A stretch of 64,000 bases of DNA, taken from Protostelium mycophagum (Eukaryota; Evosea; Variosea; Protosteliida; Protosteliaceae). A program made the position numbers and the translations under genes. The notes below the pieces were generated by a model. The model searched no databases, was not told the DNA's origin, and saw only the letters and a list, made by a program, of their open reading frames with translations. The DNA lies in contig MZNV01002869.1 in assembly GCA_002081555.1 (NCBI GenBank), forward strand, positions 18,621 to 82,620. The letters are read 5' to 3'. How positions within the stretch are numbered: position 1 is the first letter of the stretch; each line of letters begins with the position of its first letter. Shown here piece after piece: positions 49,919 to 59,313 of the stretch.

Positions 49919-51664
49919 ATGGGCAACACCTCCGCAAAGCAGACACAGGTAATCATACACATCACTGGCTGTAGAGTTTTTATTTTGTCAGACACCACGG
50001 GCATCGACGATTCTAGATGCTAACTCAACGCCCGAGATTGAAGAGAAAGAACTTATAAATAAGAGTGAAGAAGATGTGCTTTTGAACGAGCTGGAACGGT
50101 GCAGGAGTGTGCACCGTAACATCGGTCAGGTACATCAATCATTTTTATAGAGAACCTTTGGTTTATTTTTTCAGCTCCTGAAAGAGCACAAAGAGAAGAT
50201 ACATGACAAGTACCCAAAATTCTGGCCAGCCATTAAAGTGCTATTCGATCAACTCTCCGAATTCTCCGAAGATCTAGAAAGCGATCGTGCCGTCAACATG
50301 GCCGTTGTTGGCTTTCCATTCGAAGGAAAATCGAACCTGATTAATGCCTTGGGTACAGGCGGCTGTGTAGACGTGTCGAGAAATGGTGCGACGGGCACCA
50401 CCGAGTTGAAGTGGTTTAATGTTTCACAAGCTAATCTGTGTGTCTTGGACACAGTTGGTGACGCCATACAGGTATCTGTCATCGATTGATCATCGTCTGA
50501 CATCTCTGTAGGACAAATTGTTGAAAGGACAGCTTAAGACAGCTTTGAAAGAGAAGAAAGCGGACGTCATTGTGGTCGTGATCAGCCCTTCAACAATGGT
50601 GATCAGAGACGCACTGAAAACACTCAGCGCCACAGTGAATGAGATGAGAAGCTTACTCAAGAGCGAATTCAATTTTGACCCGCCGATCCTCTTTGTTTTA
50701 AACAAAATAGACACTTACCACAGCTGGAAGAGGTCCGCCTTCAGTGGAACTTGGGAAGATTACAGAAGCTATCTCGAGCAGAATTATGTCAATATCTCTG
50801 AGGTATATCGATTATTCCTCAAGTATATTCATTTTCAAATCGCGAAATGATCACCAACTATTGAAAAAAATATTATTAAATATTTATTATTTTTGAAGAT
50901 AAATAATATAACTAGGAAGTGAACAATGTGTTGAATGATAGATTTCCTCTGTACCACGACATAGACACCAAAGACAGGCTTTTGGCTCTGACCAGCTGTG
51001 AGAACACTTCAGAAGGAAAAGAGTTTGGCATAAACTATCTCATAGAGGCCATAGATATGAAATTGTACAGAAAGATATTACACAACAAGATGAATACATA
51101 TCAGGTAATCAAATCCCCTCTCCCATCCTCTTTGCGGCTCTGATACAGAGTCTTACCTTTGATACAACCGAAAAAAAATATATATAACCTGGAGATCGAC
51201 GGGATTCTGAAAGTCGTTGTAGAGCTTCAGATTATCGACAGCCAACAAGATCATTGCTTCTTTTTCGAGTGTGGCCGGGGCAGTTGGTGCTGTGCCCGTT
51301 CCGGGGCTGGATGTGGTAGGGATCTATTACCTGACGGATATGATGCTTCAGATGCTATCTTGCCTCGCCGTAGATCCAAACAGATCTGTAGATCAATACA
51401 AAAAGAGCAGTAGGGTGGTGATAGGTGGGGAAATGTGTTTCCCAAGCTTAAAATGATCTACTTGAAGGTGTGTTGACAGCGCTGAGGACAGTGGGTGTCA
51501 TTGCTTCCATCCCATTAGATTTGACGGGGATCGCACTGCCCATCGGAATCGCCCTTGGCGCCGTCTCCGCTGGTGGAGTCACGGGGGCTCTGGGGTGGCA
51601 CGGGTATAAATACTTCACTGATCCCTCCGCACCTCAACTGGTCTTCAACGACACGGACACTTGA
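49919..51664 (+). CDS. IRG-like (interferon-inducible GTPase-type) small GTPase, probably N-myristoylated
   Basis: The N-terminus MGNTSAKQTQ fits a myristoylation site. An acidic helical linker follows, then a G domain: P-loop VVGFPFEGKSNLINAL (GxxxxGKS), TGTTELKW as switch I Thr, VLDTVGD (G3, DxxG), and FVLNKIDTYH (G4, NKxD). After the G domain, several exons encode a C-terminal helical part with long hydrophobic segments: IIASFSSVAGAVGAVPVPGL, then VVGIYYLTDMMLQML and TGIALPIGIALGAVSAGGV. This layout matches IRG/DUF697-like membrane-binding GTPases. One intron ends GTCGTTGTAG at 51222. Animal IRGs act on pathogen-containing vacuoles; here the role is unknown. Stop TGA at 51662-51664, 117 bases from the convergent SH2 gene. 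Confidence 0.78.
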
Positions 51665-51781
51665 ACTTGTAAATGAAAAGAAATGTCTCTGCTTTAATAC
51701 GTATTTTTCGTGGTCGGCTCTGGGAAAACGCCTCATCCGATTGTGTCCGTTATGTACATGCTTGGAATTGGAAGATCTTGA

Positions 51782-52499
51782 TCAACAGAGATCATACACA
51801 GTGGTTTTTTTGGGGGAAGATCGCAGATACTGCTTCAAGCCTCCTCTTGTCGATAAAGTTTCGTTATGAGTGTACTCTTCCACCAGCCCTGACAGCGTTG
51901 CATGGTAGGAGCGTGCCGTGGCGAGCAGTAATATAAATTGTGGCAATTGGTACCCGTTCTCGCTGTCTCTGTGAAGGATGCGGAAGTGATGGACTTTGCC
52001 CGCGATGACGATAGAGAGGGCGTAAGCACCTCGATTGGTGCCACTGTTACGGACGATGAATGTTCCCTCTTCATGTCCTCCCAAACGCTTTGAGGCTTCT
52101 TTCGAGCTGATGGCGCCAAAAAACCATCTGAACACATTCAGTCACAATTACAAATCAGATTGCTCACTTTTCTGAGTCGAGCCTGCTCTGCATGTTCAGT
52201 GCGCCCTCTGATCCCTTCGATTTCTTCGCTGCTCTCTCTTCAAAACTTTGGTGGTTCTTGGTCTGTGTCATGATCTTGGTTTGAGGTGTTCTGATGTTTG
52301 CAACAAGAGAACTATCTCCCCGGCCAACCTGTGGTTCTACTCCATTGATAGGTTTCATCGAGATCTCCTCCAACTGCCATAATCTGTCCCATTGGGGGCG
52401 GTTACTGTCATGGTTTCGATCATTTTCTGTCAAAATCTTGACGACAGTGCAGCGGAACTCTTTCAGGTGGGTGGAAATTCTTGAGAAGGCCGCTTCCAT
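51782..52499 (-). CDS. Small SH2-domain adaptor-like protein
   Basis: About 225 residues. The N-terminal 110 residues form a charged, helical region without a known domain (MEAAFSRISTHLKEFRC). An SH2 domain then spans roughly residues 110-205: WFFGAISSKEASKRLGG, GTFIVRNSGTNRGAYALSI (the FLVRxS motif, with the phosphotyrosine-binding Arg), KVHHFRILHRDSENGYQL and LSGLVEEYTHNETL. The phosphotyrosine pocket looks intact. It has no kinase, SH3 or other catalytic domain, so an adaptor role is likely. One short intron lies just before the SH2 start (about 52130-52168). SH2 proteins are rare outside animals and close relatives but do occur in amoebae. Confidence 0.83.
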
Positions 52500-52595
52500 G
52501 TCGAAATGATAATGCAGACTTTCGAGGTAAAAACAAACTTCTAGGCAACAAGTAAGAGTACAAAGAACCCTTGTTATTGGTATTTTATGTGATTT

Positions 52596-54340
52596 TCACT
52601 GCTGGACCGAAGGGAAGTTCTTCTGGATGAACTGAGAGAACTCCTGCTCAAACTTGGCGCTCTCTGTCTGTCCCTTCACTGATATCTAATCCCATTAAGA
52701 GGTCATTCTAGCAAGAAAGGATTACCTTAGAGAAGCCTGGGAGCGAAGAGATGGGCATGAATATTTTGTAACCCTCGCTCGTGGGTGCCTTGGACTACAA
52801 CGTGTCAAATCAAAGATTGAAATCTCGGAGAACTCACGGCAGATCCGTCGGCGATGGATTGGAAGATCTTGGATGTCTCCTCAGGGCTCAAGTTGCTCGT
52901 GTTGATCACATACGCATTTCCTCCAATCTTCTGTGACAATTCTTTGAACCTGTCCAACACCTGTGTATGTCATCATGATATCATCATGACGTCATGAGGG
53001 GTCACCTGGGAGGGGTTGATGGTGGCGTAGGGGTTTCCAAAAAAGGGAGAGAATTTTGTTCCGTTGTAGCCGGCCAGGAAAAATTGCTCTGTCTGAGTGG
53101 TGTTCAATTTAGATATGGTGGGGAGGACACCCTTTGTGTCTTCTGTCAAGAAAACAATGGCTGAAGGGCTCTCGGCAGTAGATGCTCCTTTAGTTGGGTA
53201 GGTTGCTGTCTTCTGGTTCCTGGAACATGTGAATTTCGTGGAATTTTGGTCGCGCGAGCTCACTTGACTTGGTCTACAACAGCGTATTGAGGTAGAGAAG
53301 AAGAGTTTGTGCTGGTGACACCGTTGAATGCCCTCACCACTCCGTTGCTGGTCCAGAATGTGTTGTGTGCACTAACAAAATCCACATCGTAGTTCTGTAC
53401 AGTATAAATATTTCCTCTTTCACAAATTTATATAATCAAATAAAATCAGATATAAAAATCGCTTTCCAAAACTACAATTCCAAGAGGATGTTTACCTTCT
53501 TGTGCAGAAGGTTGTCGCTGAAGACGAGGAGGTTCTTTCCGTTCACTTTGACGGTGTCAGCGTTCAACAAAAGTCCGTCCTAAATCGTGTGAGAAATATC
53601 ATGGAGATATCGTAGAAACTACCTGGGATGCTTTTGAGTACACGGTGGATGCAGCGCGTGTGATGGCGTCACGCACAGCGCTCGCGCTGACCTTTCCGAC
53701 GATTAAGAGTCTGTTGTTCTTTGCGTCAAATACAGAATAGCTTTCTGCTCCTGTGATAATGTTACTATATTTTTTATTAGAGGTAGAGGTATTTATTTTT
53801 TATAAACATTAGTTTTTGTATAAAAATATGTGTTTATCTGCATGGTGGGACGTAAAAATCCAAACGAACGTATTTGTTTTTGTTGTGATGAGCTTGGACA
53901 ATGAGACTAACCTCCAACAGAGGTCTTCTCTAAAGTGGTGGCGATGTAGACGAGGAGAGAAATAGGCTGTTCTTTGGGGGCTCTGAGAGGAACAGAAGGC
54001 AAGAGATGGCTCAAAGCGAGATCGAGAGAAGGGCTGTCTGTCATCACGCGGACAGGAACCTGCTGTGTTTAGATACTCAAGGACCTCCATATAACTCACC
54101 TCGGCCCAGCGATGAGCACCTACAGCACAATCACGAGTGAAGAGATTAGATCTTCCAATCTTTAATCTGGCCTGCAGAACTGAGTTGGCCGTATTCAACA
54201 AGGACACGATATTACGAAATCACCTCAGGAAAGACCTTTCTGTATTGTGCTTCGATAGTGGGATTTGTTCCATCTAGTACGTGGAAGTCGACAGTGTCGC
54301 TGGAGGATTCTCTGTGCACAGTCTTTGTCTTATCTACCAT
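52596..54340 (-). CDS. PEP carboxykinase (ATP)-like protein lacking the P-loop; probable pseudoenzyme
   Basis: Start at 54340 (MVDKTKTVHRESSSDTVDFH) and stop at 52596, in about nine exons, roughly 440 residues. The C-terminal half follows ATP-type PEPCK: NQKTATYPTKGAST, SAIVFLTEDTKGVLPTISKL (like FLTADAFGVLPPVSKL), TEQFFLAGYNGTKFS, INPSQVLDRFKELSQ and NAYVINTSN. The N-terminal half (KIGRSNLFTRDCAV; GAHRWAEVPVRVMTD) is weakly similar. The kinase P-loop (GLSGTGKTTL) and the metal-binding Asp block (IGDDEHGW) that should precede NQKTATYP are absent. In their place is DGLLLNADTVKVNGKNLLVF. It is also shorter than the usual 530-560 residues. Catalysis is therefore unlikely. Divergent homologue rather than a broken gene is inferred, because all frames and splice sites are intact. 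Confidence 0.6.
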
Positions 54341-54528
54341 GTGTTATTGTTAGGAAGGAGGCATCATCATAAAATTCTGATATCCAATTTGAAATCATCC
54401 CAAGGAATAGGATGGCTTGATGAGATCTTCGGTGTATAAATTGAAGCCTGACCTATTTGTTCTTTTGAGAATTGAAGAAGGCCTCTAGGGTGAAGATTTC
54501 TGAATGATTCCTTTCTTGGGGAGACTCT

Positions 54529-54918
54529 ATGAGCGGAGAGGGCGAGATTGAAGGCCAGATCATTTCCAAGTCTGTGATCCGTATACCAAGAATCGCTAGC
54601 GGTGTCCCAAGGTTTCTTAACTTACTGTCAGGAGAGCACAAACAAAAATCTATATTCACTCACGATGAGAGATTTGATCTTTTGCCTTCTCAAATCAGAC
54701 AAAGAATGGTAAGCCCTTGAGTTGACCTAAAAACCATATTAATGACAAAGATTTCGCGCAAAGAAGCATGTCGAAAACCTTTTGAAAGCCAGAAGATAAC
54801 TGGGTTGGACGTGCCAGCATTCTCGTGTTCTTTTGAGCAGATGGGTCGGGATGAGGCAAATGAAGATGAGCAACCACACTACAACGATTTTCAAAATTCC
54901 GAAAGAAAACAAAAATAA
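54529..54918 (+). CDS. Small unknown protein, two exons
   Basis: Exon 1 (54529-54708) and exon 2 (54751-54918) are joined by a 42-nt GT-AG intron and give 115 residues. The first part is IPRIASGVPRFLNLLSGEHK, FDLLPSQIRQRM. The second is basic then acidic (ISRKEACRKPFESQKITGLD; MGRDEANEDEQPHYNDF). It has no signal peptide or membrane segment. It lies between two minus-strand genes. I do not recognise it; support comes only from frame, intron size and protein-like composition. Confidence 0.45.
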
Positions 54919-55056
54919 ATTCTCTGTGCCTGGTGATTTTCGCCAATCCAAAATGACACGATATAATACTATTAAATATATATTTATTCATCAATGAAAA
55001 ATCACTTTTATTCTTTTGTTTATCTGTGCCACGTCAACTGTCTTTCGTGGCAGTAT

Positions 55057-56606
55057 CTATTCAAATCGGATCCTGAGAGTCACAGCCGCAGAGGAGAGTG
55101 AAGGGTCGGTGATGTCCAAAATGTCTCCATCTTGAATGAGCTCCTTCAAGGTCTTGGAAAGATTGGGTGCTGTCGCCTCTTGTAACACCTTTGGTGCTTG
55201 CATGTAAAGACTCTTTTGTCCATTTCTGATACTTGGCTTCTTCAATTGGCTGTGATCACGGTCAACATGACATCATATCATCTTTGCATGGCACTCACTA
55301 GTTTACATCGGCGGCCAATTTTTCGAGTAGTTCTTCAAGTTTGATTTCTGAAGACACGTTGTATGTGGCTTCCTCTGTTCCACACACGAGGCATCCTTCC
55401 TTCTTCTCGTACTCAAAAGTATAAGTGTAGACCCCTGTCACACCATTGTACATCATATAGTTATTCAGCGCGTCGGCCGCACTCGTCACAATCTTCAAAG
55501 CCTCGATTGCCTCAGAAGCTGTACGATTCAGTTATATTCGAGGTGAAAAATAAAATGACCTGCGATGATGGCGTTGGTCGAAGCTATCGCAGGAATAATG
55601 TTTTTCACGACACCAGCAGTCAATCTGAGAGTGACGCCCTTGATATTGAATTCATCAGCACGCTTTGTGGCCGTTTCAAACATCCACTTCATGTGATCCG
55701 TATTATCCGCATCAAATTTAGTCTCTTTAACCTTTCAGAAAAATGGAGTGACGTCATCTGTCTCTTCACCTTTCCAGACCTTCGGCCATTCGAGTATGTG
55801 TGCCCATTCAATACAATGTTCTGGCAGTCTAGGAGTGTTGGCGATTGTACAGATGGGATATGAGACTTGTGGAGGGAAAGCGTCTAAAGAACACTCGAAA
55901 CAAGAAGTGAGTGTGGGGAAGATGACCCTGGATTGTCCTTTGAATCCTTCGGTACCTCCATCAACAAAGGGGATGACGGTATCAGGGTTGATGTCTCCAT
56001 CGTCGTCTGTCTCGACCATTTTGACGAGTGTTGCATTGATCCAGCGACGAGCGGGAATGGAATCGAGACCAGCGATGATGATCTTGAATTGACGGTAATA
56101 TTCTTCATCTTTGTCCTCGATGCGACCGTAATAACTGTAAGAGTGAGTGGATTGGAAGGTGAAATGTACAAAAAATGTTGACTCACGGGACAACTTTCAC
56201 TCCAGGAAAACGCTTATTGATGAAAGCGGCAGCAACTTCCGCCTTTGGTTTGCCGACATCGCCTTTCCTTACACAGATCAGTTGTTAATGATGATAATTA
56301 ATCCCACCTGAAGAGGAATTGACGGTTCAGATTGGAGTAATCGATGGTATCCATATCGATTACTTCTATGTTTCTGAAGCCACTGTATGCAAGATTCTTC
56401 AAGAGTTCACAGCCAAGACCTCCGGCACCAATGACTAAAATTTTCCAGTTCTCTAAAAGGTCCTTTTTGAACTGCATCGCTTCAGATCAATTCAGGGCTG
56501 AGGATTCCACCTGTTCAGCATTGGGCTCAAAGCCTTCAGAGGCGAATGGGCCAGTACGTCCCAGTAATTTATTGATGTGAGTCCACTTGCCGTCTTCGAC
56601 CACCAT
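55057..56606 (-). CDS. UBA3: NEDD8-activating enzyme E1 catalytic subunit (UBA3)
   Basis: UBA3 with APPBP1/NAE1 adenylates NEDD8 and passes it to UBC12 for cullin neddylation. Start at 56606. Motifs in order: the adenylation loop [104 protein letters not shown] and [12 protein letters not shown], with the catalytic Cys in PICTIA. Downstream are [24 protein letters not shown], and the C-terminal ubiquitin-fold domain that recruits the E2 ([20 protein letters not shown]). All key residues are present, so an active enzyme is expected. It is not physically linked to NAE1 here. The F-box gene in the same window could function in neddylated SCF ligases, but this is only a thematic link. Confidence 0.93.
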
Positions 56607-56732
56607 CTTTGAATTCGATGAATGAAAATTGATCAAAGACACAAAATGGCGAACATCTACAACGCGATAATAATAAATAAATAATTATCTTTTAAATCCT
56701 CGACCTCTTTATTTCTTACATCCACACGGATC

Positions 56733-58337
56733 TTAATCTTCAAACGAATCGCTCTCTGGTAAATGCAAATATGTCCCTTGTTTCCTCATTTTGTTCGAGG
56801 AGAGTGCACCGATATGTTGGACGAGATTGGGAATGATCATCAACCTCAACATGTCCTTCTCCTCTCCGTATCGATACATTAGAAGATCAACAGGTGATGT
56901 GTGAGATTCTTCAGCCAGATAATTGGATAGTTCCAGAGTGTTGTGGTTCGAAAATAATACACCTTGAGTCTGCGGCCCGCTGGACATCGTCTGCAGACCT
57001 TCCAACATTAGACGATTTGATTTTGCTTCTCCAGTTACCTCGTCCATAAAGAGGTACCAGATTCTGTCTCCCCGCGGCAAAAGTGAATCCCAGAGCTGGA
57101 GGCAATAATAATATGAATAAGGCCAATAACAGTATCTTCCTATCTCTCAAAAATGAAGACAGTCTTCGACCCTCTATTGCAATAATGAGAATATAGACAT
57201 CGGCTCGCATGAACAGTGATAGATTGATAATTCACTCTTGTGCCTCCGGTATATTGACGGTTCAAAGCACAACACAAGGAAGCACACTAACATCAATATC
57301 GTCATATAACCGAGCTCACCTGACAAGACAAAAATCGTGATGAGTGGTATGACCAAGGCCAACTCTATAAGTATAGACACAAATATAAACTCTGGTACAT
57401 TATCTCCTGACCATCCGGACCATTCTTCTGAGAAAAATAATTTGACAAACAACCACTGTCTATGTCAGGAACAAAACCCGCAGAGGTACTCACCCTTTCT
57501 TCTCGATAATCTTGTTGTAGTTTCTTAAAGACTCTTTGTTTCAATTTATCCAGCAACCGAGAGGACACGACGATGTCATCCTCTAAGATGAGTGTGTACC
57601 TTCTCGTCATGAGACATGTACAAGTGACAGAAGAGCCTTACTTCGCTAAAGGATTACATATTCTGAGCGCGAAAGAGTAATCTGCAGTCTCCTTCATCAT
57701 CCACTCGGTGATTCCATAATGTGCTGCTTTCTCGCCGTATTTTGGGTAAATAATGGGTGCATCTGTCTGATGTACTACCGGTATAAAGGCAGAGAGCTCG
57801 TTCAAGTTTGGATGATCTTCTTTCTTTTGCATGGCATTGACGGCGAACAGTACGACCTCATCGCCCAATTCTAAGGATCTTAAGATGGAAGACATTGCCT
57901 GTTCCATGTATTTCTGAGGTCTCCTATCTATACTCGGCATTGCGATGCATAGAAGATGCCTTTTCTCTGGGCTCACTGTCTGCTCAAGAGAATCACCTTC
58001 TGAGTTGAAACTGCTGTTGAATACTTTCCAAAAATTCCTCCGATTGAGTTCCAATTCCTTGAGTTTCGTTTCAAACGCGCTGTCAGGGGATTGTTGAGGG
58101 GATTTTGCATAGGACCAAAGTCCATTCATGTAATTGAGCAATTGTGTTTCCCTAAAAATTGCCGCCTACACTCGATCATTTTATTGTATTACGAGTCATC
58201 TGCACCTGATGGGCAGCGTCCTCTCCAATCCATATGAGGGAGTATTTACTGCGTTCAAGACGCTGGGAAATCACTATAATCAAGGCATGGAGGATGACAA
58301 ACACCCCTAAGAATAAGAGGAGTGTTCTTCTTTTCAT
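56733..58337 (-). CDS. PGAP4/TMEM246-like GPI-GalNAc glycosyltransferase
   Basis: PGAP4 adds GalNAc to the GPI mannose core in the Golgi and is unusual in having transmembrane helices inserted in a GT-A domain. Here an N-terminal signal-anchor (KRRTLLLFLGVFVILHALII) precedes a lumenal GT-A part: HLLCIAMPSIDRRPQKYMEQ, LGDEVVLFAVNA and LILEDDIVVSSRLLDKLKQR with an acidic metal motif. Two or three hydrophobic segments then interrupt it (FIFVSILIELALVIPLITIF; ILLLALFILLLPPALGF). The domain resumes to SPVDLLMYRYGEEKDMLRLM and IPNLVQHIGALSS, a hallmark C-terminal block. The order of parts matches PGAP4. Stop at 56733, start at 58337. Activity is likely; the acceptor is inferred from the family. Confidence 0.8.
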
Positions 58338-58683
58338 GAAAAGTGAGTTGAGAAGTTTCTTCGATCAAGCATGATTCGGTTCTTCAGGTGTCAAAGAGTG
58401 TGTTGACTCTAAACTCCCTCTGATCTGCGGTTGTTGTCTGCCAAGCGATTTCAGTCCCAAATATTTGATACGGGGGGGGAGGGCAAAAAATCCGTCCCGG
58501 AGGTTGGCTTTCTTGCCTTCACAGATTGAGAACCGTCCATCCCGTTCAATCCGTACCGAATCCTAAACAATGCGTGAGTTTTAGAGTCTAAAGATAAATC
58601 ATCATCCTCGTAACGTTATGTAACTTCATGTTCTGTTGTGTGATGCATCATGATTAATTAATGGAAATGTGGAAGCATATGAG
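58338..58683. other. Divergent intergenic region, PGAP4-like / RPL35
   Basis: About 345 bases hold both promoters. A G-run (GGGGGGGAGGG) occurs near 58472-58483. No gene or RNA is seen. Confidence 0.4.
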
Positions 58684-59196
58684 ATGGCCTCTGATTATGT
58701 GTTAGCCAAGCTGAAGGCCCGCACCCTGAAAGACAAGACCAAGGCTGACCTTGAGAAGCAGCTCTTTGACTTCAGAAAGGAACTTTCTCAATTGAGAGTC
58801 GCCAAGGTTACCGGTGGATCTCCCTCCCAGCTCAGCCAGATGTAAGTTGGATATTTTTTCAGTGTAATTAGACATGAAAAAACATCTCGATGTATTGTAT
58901 ATCATATCGCTCCTCGGTGGTGGATCTGCATTGTTCGTGACTGGATTTTTTTAACCTTGCGCAGCCGTGTGGTTCGCAAGTCCATCGGAACTGTTCTGAA
59001 CGTTATCACCAACAACCAGAGAAACAACCTCAAGCAATTCTACGCCAAGAAGAAGCACGTCCCCACCGACTTGAGAAAGAAGCGCACACGTGCCATCCGT
59101 CTTGCTCTCGGCCAGGCCCTCAAGAACAAGGTCACTTTGAAGCAACAGAAGAAGAACTACGCCTTCCCCCAGCGTAAATTCGCCCTCAAGGCTTAA
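58684..59196 (+). CDS. RPL35: 60S ribosomal protein L35 (uL29)
   Basis: A component of the large cytosolic subunit near the exit tunnel. Exon 1 is 58684-58841 and exon 2 58965-59196, with a 123-base intron, longer than most here. The result is 129 residues, slightly above the usual 123. The first part has [20 protein letters not shown] then [16 protein letters not shown]. The second has [36 protein letters not shown], and a lysine-rich tail ending QRKFALKA. The [14 protein letters not shown] block is diagnostic. Start context and length support this ATG. An intron in a ribosomal-protein gene may hold a snoRNA in other eukaryotes, but I see no clear C/D boxes here. Confidence 0.97.
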
Positions 59197-59313
59197 ATTC
59201 CTTCTGATAAACAAGGATCGGTAATTTTGGACCACAAAAAGCTTATTTTACACCTCAAATCTCTTTTTGTGTTTTTATAGCCTGAGAAAAAAAACAGTGT
59301 ATAAATGGATATT

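Noticed and set aside
58842-58964. snoRNA in the RPL35 intron
   Set aside because: The intron is long enough, but paired C and D boxes and a guide stretch were not found.
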